Shown: positions 16,705-24,572 of the stretch, piece after piece | How the letters are laid out: every line of letters begins with the position of its first letter | Numbering within the stretch: position 1 is the first letter of the stretch | Origin: Oceanitalea sp047302425 | GTDB taxonomy: Bacteria > Actinomycetota > Actinomycetes > Actinomycetales > Actinomycetaceae | Length of the DNA stretch: 64,000 nucleotides | Reading direction: 5' to 3' | Assembly (NCBI RefSeq): GCF_047302425.1 | Contig: NZ_CP154855.1 | Coordinates: 372,001-436,000, forward strand | Program-made: the position numbers and the translations under genes | The notes under the pieces: generated by a model | Told to the model about the DNA's origin: nothing | The model's input: only the letters and a program-made list of their open reading frames with translations | Databases searched by the model: none

Positions 16705-17660
16705 CGGACTACCTCCTTCAACAGCGACTGCCAGTCGGCCAGGAAGCGGTCGACGGCGAAGGCCTCGGTGGCGTGGCGACGGGCGGCCTGCCCGCGCTCG
16801 CGTGCCTCGGCGGGGTCTGCGAGCCAGCGCAGCGCGGCCTGCTCCAGCACCCGCGGGTCGGCGGACACGACGCCGGCGTCGGCCGGGACCGCCTCGGGCG
16901 CGGCCGTCGTGGCCAGCGCGAGGACGGGCAGGCCGAGCATCATCGCCTCGATGAGCGAGAGCCCGAGCGAGGTCCACCGGTAGGGGTGCAGGTAGGCGCG
17001 CTGGCGGGCGAGCAGCGGGTGCATCTCCGACTGCCGCACGTCCTCGTGCAGGTGGCCGGCCAGGTGCGGGGCCTTCTCCTCCAGCGCGTCCATCCCCATC
17101 CCGTACACGGACAGCGGGACGGTGTGGGACAGGTCGAGGACGACGTCGGTCCCCGCGACCCGCCACCGGCGCACCGGCTCGTTGACGACGACGCCGACCC
17201 GCTCCTCCTCGCCCGTGTACAGGTACCCGGGGTCGAGGACACCGTGGTCGATGACCGTCGTCGGCGCGCGTCCGCAGTCCCACACGAGGGCGTTGAAGTG
17301 GGTGACGTGGACGACGGGGATGTCGTCGCGGTCAGCGAGCGGGTGGCGGGTGGCGACGGCGTCGCCGCGGGGGGTGTTGTGCTCGACGTAGACGGCGGGC
17401 ACGTCGCGTCCCGGGCGCAGGCCGGTCCACTCCTCGAAGAGCTCGATCTCGTGGGGCCGCTGGAGGACGACGACGTCGCAGCCCTCCTCCCGCAGCTGCG
17501 CCGGGCTGAGCTCACGGGCGTTGGGCGGCCAGTCCCACGTGCGGGCGCGGCCCAGGCCGTCGGGCCCGCGGTCGGGCAGCACGGGGATGAGGTACTCGTC
17601 CGGGCCGGTGACGAAGGGGGTCAGCCAGGACCCGTGGACGTGCCAGATGGCGACCTTCAC
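16701..17660 (-). CDS. Glycosyltransferase, GT4-like (short)
   Basis: A 319-residue product whose C-terminal half shows the GT-B donor-site signature: YRWTSLGLSLIEAMMLGLPVLALATTAAPEAVP, with Glu in the E-x7-E-like position. The N-terminal half (AIWHVHGSWLTPFVTGPDEYLIP, then YVEHNTPRGDAVATRHPLADRDD) fits an acceptor domain but is less typical. It is about 80 residues shorter than most GT4 enzymes. GTG 17660 overlaps the GT9 stop by four bases (GTGA). Sugar and linkage are unknown; the operon argues for glycan assembly with the two GT9 enzymes and the larger GT4. Confidence 0.75.
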   Translation of the reverse strand: MKVAIWHVHGSWLTPFVTGPDEYLIPVLPDRGPDGLGRARTWDWPPNARELSPAQLREEGCDVVVLQRPHEIELFEEWTGLRPGRDVPAVYVEHNTPRGDAVATRHPLADRDDIPVVHVTHFNALVWDCGRAPTTVIDHGVLDPGYLYTGEEERVGVVVNEPVRRWRVAGTDVVLDLSHTVPLSVYGMGMDALEEKAPHLAGHLHEDVRQSEMHPLLARQRAYLHPYRWTSLGLSLIEAMMLGLPVLALATTAAPEAVPADAGVVSADPRVLEQAALRWLADPAEARERGQAARRHATEAFAVDRFLADWQSLLKEVVR

Positions 17661-18724
17661 GCCAGGACCTCCTGGGGGACGAGGGACGCGACGGCGTCCA
17701 CGACCTGCTGGGGACGGATGCCGGTGAGGCACGGGTGGCCGGCCACCGGGCACTCCCGGGCGCGGGTGCCGGCGCAGGGGGCGAGCTGGTCGCCGAGCAC
17801 GACGGTCGGCACCCCGTAGGGCGCCCACCGCTCGGCGGGCACGACCGGGGAGAAGAGGGAGACGACGGGGGTGCCGACGGCGGCGGCCAGGTGGGCGGGG
17901 CCGGTGTTGCCGACGACGACGCACGCGGCGCCGTCGAGCACGGCGGCGAGCTGGGGCAGGTCGGTGCGGCCGGTGAGGTCGTGGATGCCGGGCCCGACCG
18001 CCGGTGCGGGCTCGTTCGGCCCGCCGGTGACGACGACGTCCCACCCGGCCGCGACGAGCGCCTCGGCGATGTCCCGGGCGTGCTCCGGCGCGATCGCCCG
18101 CGCCGGCACCGACGCCCCCGCGTGCAGCACGACGTACCCCCGCCCGGCGCCAGGAACAGCTCTGCTGTCGGCGCGGTGTTGACCCTGTCGCCGAGAGCTG
18201 GATTCTCCGGGGAGGAGGGGGCTGACGTCAGGGAGGGGGCGGCGGACGGCGAGGCGACCGTCGTCGCCGGCGGGGAGCTCGGCGCCGGCGGCACGGGCCA
18301 GGTCGAGGGCGGCCTCGACCTCGTGCAGCCCCTCGGGGCGCTGGTGGCGCACGTCGAGGAGGGAGCCGGGGTAGTCGACGCTCGTCGCGGCGACGTGCCC
18401 GATCCCCGCCATCTTGGCGAGCAGCGCCATCGGCAGCGGGCTCTGGTGGAAGGAGGTGAAGATGACGGCGCGGTCGTAGCGGCGGGCCGCGAGCGTCGCG
18501 ACGAGCTCCTCGATCGCCTCCGGGTCCACGGCCGGGGGCCGGTACCCGGACCACGGCGCCGCGACGACGAGGACGTCGCGCACCCCCGGCAGCAGCCGGG
18601 CGGCGGCCGCGCCGGTGGGGGAGGCGAGAAGGTCGACGTCGTCGTGGGCCGCGAGGGCCCGGACGGCGGGCCCGGTGAGGAGGACGTCGCCGTCGTTGTC
18701 GAGGCGCACGGCGAGGGTGCTCAC
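17657..18724 (-). CDS. Glycosyltransferase family 9 (heptosyltransferase-like) with an insert
   Basis: The 355-residue product has the GT9 pattern LAVRLDNDGDVLLTGPAVRALA at the start and VVVGNTGPAHLAAAVGTPVVSLFSPVVPAERW near the end. After it comes LAPCAGTRARECPVAGHPCL, a cysteine-rich region common in actinobacterial GT9 proteins. Between the two domains, residues about 168-190 (PGESSSRRQGQHRADSRAVP) are encoded by a copy of the window's hairpin repeat and look inserted into an otherwise standard domain junction. It lies between the GT2-GmhB gene and the short GT, with four-base overlaps on both sides. Confidence 0.85.
   Translation of the reverse strand: MSTLAVRLDNDGDVLLTGPAVRALAAHDDVDLLASPTGAAAARLLPGVRDVLVVAAPWSGYRPPAVDPEAIEELVATLAARRYDRAVIFTSFHQSPLPMALLAKMAGIGHVAATSVDYPGSLLDVRHQRPEGLHEVEAALDLARAAGAELPAGDDGRLAVRRPLPDVSPLLPGESSSRRQGQHRADSRAVPGAGRGYVVLHAGASVPARAIAPEHARDIAEALVAAGWDVVVTGGPNEPAPAVGPGIHDLTGRTDLPQLAAVLDGAACVVVGNTGPAHLAAAVGTPVVSLFSPVVPAERWAPYGVPTVVLGDQLAPCAGTRARECPVAGHPCLTGIRPQQVVDAVASLVPQEVLA
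18153..18210. repeat. Hairpin-repeat arms inside the GT9 gene (family member 4)
   Basis: Positions 18153-18173 match the right arm of the element at 58092-58112 at 20 of 21 bases. Positions 18189-18210 match the left arm at 61876-61897 at 20 of 22. The arms stand in the opposite order to the free-standing elements, so this is a composite or rearranged copy, and it is kept in frame within the coding sequence. Confidence 0.65.
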
Positions 18725-20235
18725 CGCTCCTCACCCGCCATCGCGAGGACGAGGTCGACGGCGGAGCCCAGGTCGTCGGCGACGTGCTCGGCCGCCTCGA
18801 CCTCCTCCGCGCGCGTCACCGGCGTGGGGACGAGAACGGCACGGGCCCCGGCCGCGCGGGCGGCCGCGGCGTCGGCGCCGATGTCCCCGACGACGACGCA
18901 CTCGTGCGGCTCGAGGTCCAGCGCCCGGGCGGCGCGCAGCACCATGCCGGGGCCGGGCTTGCGGCAGGTGCAGCCGTCCTCCGGCCCGTGCGGGCAGTGC
19001 TCGACGACGTCGAAGGAGCCGAGAAGGTCCTGGACCCGCTCGTTGACCCGGGTGACGTCGTCGACGGTGATGAGGCCGCGCGCGACGCCGGACTGGTTGG
19101 TCACCATCCCGATGCGCAGGCCGGCGGCACGCAGACGCCGCAGCGACTCCGGGGCGTCGGCGACCGGCCGGACCTGCTCGGGGTCCCCGTTGTAGGGGAC
19201 GTCCTCGACGATCGTGCCGTCGCGGTCGAGGAGGACGGCGCGCACCGGCGGGGGCCACGCGGTCACGTCGCGGAACATCACCGTGCCGCGCAGGCGGTGC
19301 CAGACCGCGGCCCAGGGGATCGCGACGCTCGTCCACGCCATCCGCTTCCACTCCGCGGCCCAGCCCTCCTCGCCGGGGCGGGGCCCGGGCACGAGGCGGC
19401 GGGCCGCGAAGTCGACGGTGAGGCCGGCCCACGCGGCGGCGGCCGCGCCGCCCGCCTTGCGCCGCCCGGCGGCCGCGAGCAGTGCGGCGGCGGTCCCGGC
19501 GGCCACGGTCGCGACGTGCCAGCGGAAGCGCCCGCGGCCGGTCCCGCCGATCTCGCGCCAGCCCGGCCCGTGCAGCGCCCGCATGAGCGCGTCGGAGGCG
19601 GCGCCGGCCTGCATGCGCAGGCTCACGGCGTCGTCGGCCGGGCGGACCGGGTGGGTGATCTCGCGCTCGCCGCGGACCAGCTGCCAGCCGGACTGCGTCA
19701 CCCGCAGGGCGAGGTTGGCGTCCTCGCGGTAGGCGCGCGGGAAGCGCTCGTCGAAGCCGTGGACGGCGGCGAGGGCGGTGCGGCGGTAGGCCATGTCCGC
19801 CGTCGCCCACAGCGCCGTCTCGAGTCCCGCGGTGTTGCGCTCCCAGTCGGTGGGGCGCCGGTGCTGCGGGAGCGGCACAGTGATGCGGCCCTGGGTGGCG
19901 CCCACCTCGGGCCCGACGGCCGCGAGGTCCGCGGCCAGCCGGGTGGCCCAGTCCGCGGGGAGACGGACGTCGTCGTCGAGAAAGGCCACCCACTCGGTGG
20001 TGGCGGCCCGCCAGCCGACGTTGCGGGCGGCGGCGGGTCCGCGTCCCCCGGAGCGCAGCACCTCGACGGGGACGTCGCCCGCGGGCAGGTCGAGCGGCTC
20101 GGCCTGGTCGAGGGGACGGTCGTCGACGAGCAGGACCCGCGCGGGCGCCGGCCCGTCCTGCCCGAGCAGGTCGGTGAGCACCTCCCGGAGGGAGGGGCGG
20201 CCGACCGTCGGCAGGACGACGGTGTAGTCGCTCAC
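18721..20235 (-). CDS. GT2 glycosyltransferase fused to GmhB-type heptose-bisphosphate phosphatase
   Basis: The 504-residue protein has a GT2 domain (residues 1-240; VVLPTVGRPSLREVL, then VAFLDDDVRLP with the DDD metal site) and a HAD-IIIA phosphatase (330-490). The phosphatase has the nucleophile pair in LLDRDGT (Asp337, Asp339) and the zinc loop CPHGPEDGCTCRKPGPGM (Cys414, His416, Cys422, Cys424) of GmhB. GmhB removes the 7-phosphate from manno-heptose 1,7-bisphosphate, the step missing from the GmhA-HldE fusion, so the operon has the full set up to NDP-D,D-heptose. Weakly hydrophobic stretches lie between the domains. GTG 20235 overlaps the carbamoyltransferase stop. Confidence 0.88.
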   Translation of the reverse strand: MSDYTVVLPTVGRPSLREVLTDLLGQDGPAPARVLLVDDRPLDQAEPLDLPAGDVPVEVLRSGGRGPAAARNVGWRAATTEWVAFLDDDVRLPADWATRLAADLAAVGPEVGATQGRITVPLPQHRRPTDWERNTAGLETALWATADMAYRRTALAAVHGFDERFPRAYREDANLALRVTQSGWQLVRGEREITHPVRPADDAVSLRMQAGAASDALMRALHGPGWREIGGTGRGRFRWHVATVAAGTAAALLAAAGRRKAGGAAAAAWAGLTVDFAARRLVPGPRPGEEGWAAEWKRMAWTSVAIPWAAVWHRLRGTVMFRDVTAWPPPVRAVLLDRDGTIVEDVPYNGDPEQVRPVADAPESLRRLRAAGLRIGMVTNQSGVARGLITVDDVTRVNERVQDLLGSFDVVEHCPHGPEDGCTCRKPGPGMVLRAARALDLEPHECVVVGDIGADAAAARAAGARAVLVPTPVTRAEEVEAAEHVADDLGSAVDLVLAMAGEER

Positions 20236-21926
20236 GCGACCGCCACCGGCGCGTCGTCGGCGACCGCTGCCCCGGCCGCCTCGTGGGCGGCGAAGAGCTG
20301 GGAGCGGCGCACGAGGTGGGGGCCGAGGACGAGGAGGTCCACGGGCGCGGAGCCGAAGAGCTCGAGGGCGTCACGCGGGTCGTCGACCATGGGGCGCCCG
20401 GCCGTGTTGAGGCTCGTGTTGATGACGACGGGCAGGCCGGTGCGCTCGGCGAAGGCCGCGATCGTCGCACCGAGGCGCGGCTGGCGCTCGGGGTGCACGG
20501 TCTGGATGCGCGCGGTGCCGTCGACGTGGACGGCGGCCGGGATCCGGTCGCGCCACTCGGGGCGGACGGTGTGGACGAAGAGCATGTACGGGCTGGGGAT
20601 CGGGCCGTCGGTGAAGATCTCCTCGGCGCGGTCGGCGAGGACCATCGGCGCGACCGGGCGGAACTGCTCGCGGCCCTTGACGTCGTTGATGCGCTCGAGG
20701 TTCTCCTCCAGGCCCGGGTGGGCCAGCAGGGAGCGGTGGCCCAGGGCGCGCGGGCCGAACTCGCTGCGGCCGTCGAACCAGGCGACGACGCCGTTGCCGG
20801 CGAGCACCTCGGCCACCTGCTCGGGCAGGTCGTCGGGGGTGGTGAAGGGGACCTTCGCCGTCGTCAGCCACTGGGCGAGCTCGTCGTCGGTCCACGCCCG
20901 GCCCAGGTCCGCGCCGGCGATGGGGCGCGGCTCAGCACCGCGGTCCGCCGCCACCTGCAGGGCGGCGCCGAGGGAGGTGCCGGCGTCCCCGGCGGCCGGC
21001 TGGACCCACACGTCCTCGAAGGGGGTCTCGCGCCAGATGCGCGAGTTGGCCACGCAGTTGAGCGCGGTGCCGCCGGCCATCGTCAGCGCGATGGCGCCCG
21101 TCTGCGCGTGCAACCAGTTCGCGAGGTCGACGAGGACCTCCTCGAGGCGCGCCTGGACCGAGCAGGCGAGGTCGGCGTGGGGGCCGCCCCACGTGCCGTC
21201 GTCGATGCGTGGCTCCACCCACTGCGACCAGTCCGGGACCGGGGCGAGGAAGCCGCCGTCGTCGGTGGCGCGGATCGTCTCGCGCAGCTCCTCGAGGAAG
21301 CGGGGCTTGCCGTACGAGGCCAGGGCCATGACCTTGTACTCGTCGGAGGAGCGCAGGAAGCCGAGGTGCTCGGTGAGGGACTCGTAGAGCAGGCCGAGGG
21401 AGTGGGGGAGCTGCTGCCCGGCGAGGGTCTCGAGCTTCCCCTTCGTGTAGCGGCCGGCGAGATGGGAGGCGTGCTCGCCGCGGCCGTCGAGGACGAGGAC
21501 GCTCGAGCTCGCGTGCGGGGACGCGAGGGCGCCGGAGGCCGCGTGGGCCACGTGGTGGGGGACGAAGACGACCTTCTCGGGGTCGAGCCCGGGCAGCGCG
21601 GCCGCGAGGAACTGCGGGGCGCGCTCGGCGTAGGTGAGGCGCAGGTGGTCCCACGGGTCGTCCAGGCCCATCTCGTGCGCCGGGCGGGCGAGGGAGGGGT
21701 CGAAGGAGTAGGCGACGGCGTCGAGGTCCTTGGGCTCCAGGCCCGCCTGCTTGAGGCACCAGCGCATCGAGAGCTCCGGCAGCTCCCACGCTGAGAACGG
21801 GACCGGGCGCTTGCCGTGCTTGCGCCGGCTGAAGCGCTCCTCCTCCGCCGCTGCGACCACCTTCCCGTCGATGACGAGGGTGGCGGAAGGGTCGTGGAAC
21901 AGCGCGTTGACGCCGAGAACTCGCAT
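20232..21926 (-). CDS. Carbamoyltransferase, NodU/TobZ family
   Basis: The 564-residue enzyme begins RVLGVNALFHDPSATLVIDG and has AAAEEERFSRRKHGK. The metal-binding HHVAHA lies at 124-129 and VLDGRGE near 147, as in TobZ and CmcH. The C-terminal domain shows QFRPVAPMVLADRAEEIF and VVINTSLNTAGRPMVDDP. The family uses carbamoyl phosphate and ATP to form carbamoyl-adenylate and moves the carbamoyl group to a hydroxyl, often of a sugar. As first gene of the operon it probably decorates the glycan or a sugar intermediate. ATG 21926 is preceded by a CCAGGAGGCCAGG ribosome binding site. Confidence 0.9.
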   Translation of the reverse strand: MRVLGVNALFHDPSATLVIDGKVVAAAEEERFSRRKHGKRPVPFSAWELPELSMRWCLKQAGLEPKDLDAVAYSFDPSLARPAHEMGLDDPWDHLRLTYAERAPQFLAAALPGLDPEKVVFVPHHVAHAASGALASPHASSSVLVLDGRGEHASHLAGRYTKGKLETLAGQQLPHSLGLLYESLTEHLGFLRSSDEYKVMALASYGKPRFLEELRETIRATDDGGFLAPVPDWSQWVEPRIDDGTWGGPHADLACSVQARLEEVLVDLANWLHAQTGAIALTMAGGTALNCVANSRIWRETPFEDVWVQPAAGDAGTSLGAALQVAADRGAEPRPIAGADLGRAWTDDELAQWLTTAKVPFTTPDDLPEQVAEVLAGNGVVAWFDGRSEFGPRALGHRSLLAHPGLEENLERINDVKGREQFRPVAPMVLADRAEEIFTDGPIPSPYMLFVHTVRPEWRDRIPAAVHVDGTARIQTVHPERQPRLGATIAAFAERTGLPVVINTSLNTAGRPMVDDPRDALELFGSAPVDLLVLGPHLVRRSQLFAAHEAAGAAVADDAPVAVA

Positions 21927-22023
21927 ACCTGGCCTCCTGGGTGGTCCGAGTCACCTATAGGTGATTCGCTGCTCACGCTGCCCGAGAGAAGCACTTCTCG
22001 CACTTCGACAAGGAGACCTACAC
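21927..22023. promoter_or_regulatory. Divergent regulatory region of the glycan operon and aldehyde dehydrogenase
   Basis: Between the two divergent starts lies a perfect 14-base palindrome, TCACCTATAGGTGA (21951-21964). Nearby GAGAAGCACTTCTC (21986-21999) has two 6-base arms around CA. Either could be an operator shared by, or private to, one direction. The AAGGAG at 22010-22015 is the ribosome binding site of the dehydrogenase. Confidence 0.55.
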
Positions 22024-23484
22024 GTGACGACGACCGAGACCGCTCACGTCCGTACCGCAGAGCTCGCCGTCCACCTCGTGGATGGCCGGGTGACCGAGGC
22101 GGCCGGTTCACGGCAGCTGCGGCGGGAGGACCCGAGCGGCTCCGACGCGGTGACGACGATCGTGCCGGCGACGGCGGAGGAGGTCACCGCCGCCGTCGAC
22201 GCCGCCTGGGCCGCACGTGCCACGTGGCGCCGCACGGCACCGGCCGAGCGGGCGGCGGCGCTGCGGGCCGCGGCGGCCGCCGTCCGCGCCGACGCCGAGC
22301 GCCTCGGCGCGCTCCTCGCCGCGGCGACCGGGCGGCTGCTCGGCCAGTCGGTCGAGTCCGCCACCGTGGCCGCCGACCTCCTCGAGGAGGCCGCGACGAC
22401 CGGGCTCGGCGCCGCCGGCCGCACGCTCGCCGGCGCCACCTCGGCGCTGGACGTCGTGCGCCGTGAGCCGCGCGGCGTCGTCGCCGTCATCACCCCGTGG
22501 AACGACCCCTTCCCGGCGGCCGCGGGCCTCCTCGCGGCCGCGCTCGTCACCGGCAACACCGTCGTCCACAAGCCGTCGGAGCGCTCGGCGCTGCCGGGGT
22601 GGGAGATGGCCCGGCTCGTCGCCGATGCGCTGCCCGCCGGGGTGCTCAACGTCGTCAACGGCGACGGCGAGACGGGCGCCGCGCTCGTCGCCGACGAGCG
22701 GGTGGCGCTCGTCGCCCACGTCGGCTCGACGGTGGCCGGCCGGCGCATCGCCGCCGTCGCCGGCGCCCGCGGGGCCAAGGTGCTGCTCGAGAACGGCGGC
22801 GCCGACGCGATCGTCGTCGACTCCGGCGTCGACCCGCGCTGGGCTGCCGAGCAGATCGCGACCGGCGCCTTCACCAACACCGGCCAGATCTGCACCTCCG
22901 TCGAGCGCGTCTACGTGCACGACGACGTCGCGGACGCCGTCGTCGCGGCGCTCGCGGAGGTGGCGGAGGGGCTCGTCGTCGGGGACCCGGCCGACCCGGC
23001 GACGACGCTCGGGCCGCTCGTTGACGCGGACCAGCTCGCCGTCGTCGACGAGCACGTGCGCGCCGCGGTGGACGCCGGCGCCCGCTGCGTCACCGGCGGG
23101 GCGCCGCTCGACCGGCCCGGCAGCTTCTACCCGCCCACGGTGCTCGACGGCTGCGCGCCGGACGTCACCGCCGTCGCCGAGGAGACCTTCGGGCCGGTCG
23201 CGGCGCTCGTGCGGGTGCCGGACTTCGACACGGCGCTCTCGCTGGCCGGTGAGAGCCGCTACGGGCTGGCCGCGACCGTCCTCACGCCTGACCTCGGGCA
23301 CGCGCTGCGCGCCGCGGAGGAGCTCGAAGTCGGCACGGTCAAGGTCAACGGCGTCTTCGGCGGTGCGCCCGGAGGGTCGGCCGACCCGCGGCGCGACAGC
23401 GGCACCGGCGCCGGCTACGGCCCGGACCTGCTGGGCGAGATGACCGTCCTCAAGACCGTCCACCTCGAGGCCCCCAGCGCCTGA
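22024..23484 (+). CDS. NAD(P)-dependent aldehyde dehydrogenase
   Basis: A 486-residue aldehyde-dehydrogenase-superfamily protein. It has VVAVITPWNDPF, the NAD-binding TGNTVVHKPSERSALPG, the catalytic Glu in VLLENGGADAIVV and the catalytic Cys in FTNTGQICTSVER. The C-terminal EETFGPVAALVRV and a GTVKVNGVFGGAPGGSADPRRDSGTG tail are also typical. Substrate specificity cannot be read; succinate-semialdehyde-type and benzaldehyde-type enzymes look alike at this level. GTG 22024 is chosen for the AAGGAG site eight bases upstream; the frame is open further upstream without support. It is divergent from the carbamoyltransferase operon. Confidence 0.88.
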   Translation: MTTTETAHVRTAELAVHLVDGRVTEAAGSRQLRREDPSGSDAVTTIVPATAEEVTAAVDAAWAARATWRRTAPAERAAALRAAAAAVRADAERLGALLAAATGRLLGQSVESATVAADLLEEAATTGLGAAGRTLAGATSALDVVRREPRGVVAVITPWNDPFPAAAGLLAAALVTGNTVVHKPSERSALPGWEMARLVADALPAGVLNVVNGDGETGAALVADERVALVAHVGSTVAGRRIAAVAGARGAKVLLENGGADAIVVDSGVDPRWAAEQIATGAFTNTGQICTSVERVYVHDDVADAVVAALAEVAEGLVVGDPADPATTLGPLVDADQLAVVDEHVRAAVDAGARCVTGGAPLDRPGSFYPPTVLDGCAPDVTAVAEETFGPVAALVRVPDFDTALSLAGESRYGLAATVLTPDLGHALRAAEELEVGTVKVNGVFGGAPGGSADPRRDSGTGAGYGPDLLGEMTVLKTVHLEAPSA

Positions 23485-23504
23485 CGGGACCCCCCCCTTT
23501 CCCG

Positions 23505-23572
23505 CGAGTACGCACGAACGGTCACCGCGGCGGCCCTCCGCGGGCGGCCGGGTGACCGTAAGTGCGTACTCG
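23505..23572. terminator. Long imperfect hairpin between convergent genes (family member 5)
   Basis: Outer arms CGAGTACGCAC (23505-23515) and GTGCGTACTCG (23562-23572) pair perfectly. Inner arms ACGGTCACC and GGTGACCGT also pair, around a GC-rich middle. The right side reads AAGTGCGTACTCGGCG, close to the AAGTGCACTCTCGGCG unit at 61.86 kb. It lies between the aldehyde dehydrogenase stop and the GT2 stop and probably ends both transcripts. Confidence 0.65.
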
Positions 23573-23601
23573 GCGAGGGGTGGGTGGGGAGCGGGGGGTG
23601 G

Positions 23602-24498
23602 TCAGCCGTAGGTGCGGGCCTTGGACTCGGCCTGGGAGCGCTCGAGCGCCCGGAAGCGCGCCTCGGCGTGGGCGGGCAGCACCCGGCGCTCGCGCAGCAC
23701 CCACGGCGCCCCGCGCAGTGCGGCCAGCACCCCCTCGAGGGCGGGTCGCGAGCGCAGCTTCCCCAGCACCACGGCCGTCCGGCGCAGCGCGGCGGGCAGC
23801 GGCCGGCGCAGCCAGGTGAACCACAGGGTGTTGCGCACGCCGTCGCGCAGCCGCTTCGTCGTGTCCCGCGCCGTCGAGGCCTGGTGGTGGACGGTGGCCG
23901 CGGGCAGGTAGCACAGCTCCCAGCCGACGGCGGCGAGGTCCGCCGCGAGGAGCTCCTCCTCCCCGCCCAGCCACAGCCGCGGGTGGAAGCCGCCGGCCGC
24001 GACGAAGGCGCTGCGCCGCACGACCGACGCGCCGGCGAGGAAGCTGCCGAGCGCCGGCCCCGGTAGGCCCGGGCGGCCCGCGACGGGGGAGTCGCGCAGC
24101 TCGGCGACGATCGGGTCCTCCGTCCCCGCCGGCTCGACGACGATCCGCGCGGTGACGACGGCGACGTCCGGGTGGGCGTCGAGCGCGTCCGCCGCGGCCG
24201 TGAGGCTCCCCGGGTCCCACCACGTGTCGTCGTCGCAGAAGCCGACGTAGGGCGTGTCGAGGAGCTGCACCCCGAGGTTGCGGCCCACGGCGCCGAGGTT
24301 GCGCCGGCTCTCGAGCAGCGTCACCCACGGGTGGTCGCGGCGCACCGCCTCCGCCGTCCCGTCGCCCGAGCCGTTGTCGACGACGACGACGGGCGGCTGC
24401 TCCGGCAGCGCGCGCAGCAGCCGCAGGGTGCGGTCGAGCTCGGTGCGCCGGTTGTGGGTGATGACGACGACGCCGACGCGCGGGTCCTGTGTGGCCAT
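23602..24498 (-). CDS. Glycosyltransferase family 2
   Basis: The 298-residue GT-A enzyme has VGVVVITHNRRTELDRTLRLL, VVVVDNGSGDGTAEAV and VGFCDDDTWWDPGSL (the DDD metal site). A GGEEELLAADLAAVGW segment follows, with acidic residues in the acceptor region. It aligns by eye along its whole length with the GT2 at 6513-7424, including spacing and the RLRDGVRN-like C-terminal part, so the two are paralogues. The start at 24498 is the most conservative; an ATG at 24507 is also possible, and no ribosome binding site decides. It ends facing the aldehyde dehydrogenase. Confidence 0.82.
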   Translation of the reverse strand: MATQDPRVGVVVITHNRRTELDRTLRLLRALPEQPPVVVVDNGSGDGTAEAVRRDHPWVTLLESRRNLGAVGRNLGVQLLDTPYVGFCDDDTWWDPGSLTAAADALDAHPDVAVVTARIVVEPAGTEDPIVAELRDSPVAGRPGLPGPALGSFLAGASVVRRSAFVAAGGFHPRLWLGGEEELLAADLAAVGWELCYLPAATVHHQASTARDTTKRLRDGVRNTLWFTWLRRPLPAALRRTAVVLGKLRSRPALEGVLAALRGAPWVLRERRVLPAHAEARFRALERSQAESKARTYG

Positions 24499-24572
24499 GC
24501 CTCCCATTGGAGCCCGGCGTGCCACCCGCCGCACCCGCGGAATGGCCGGCCGTGGAACCGTGTTGCCCCGGC

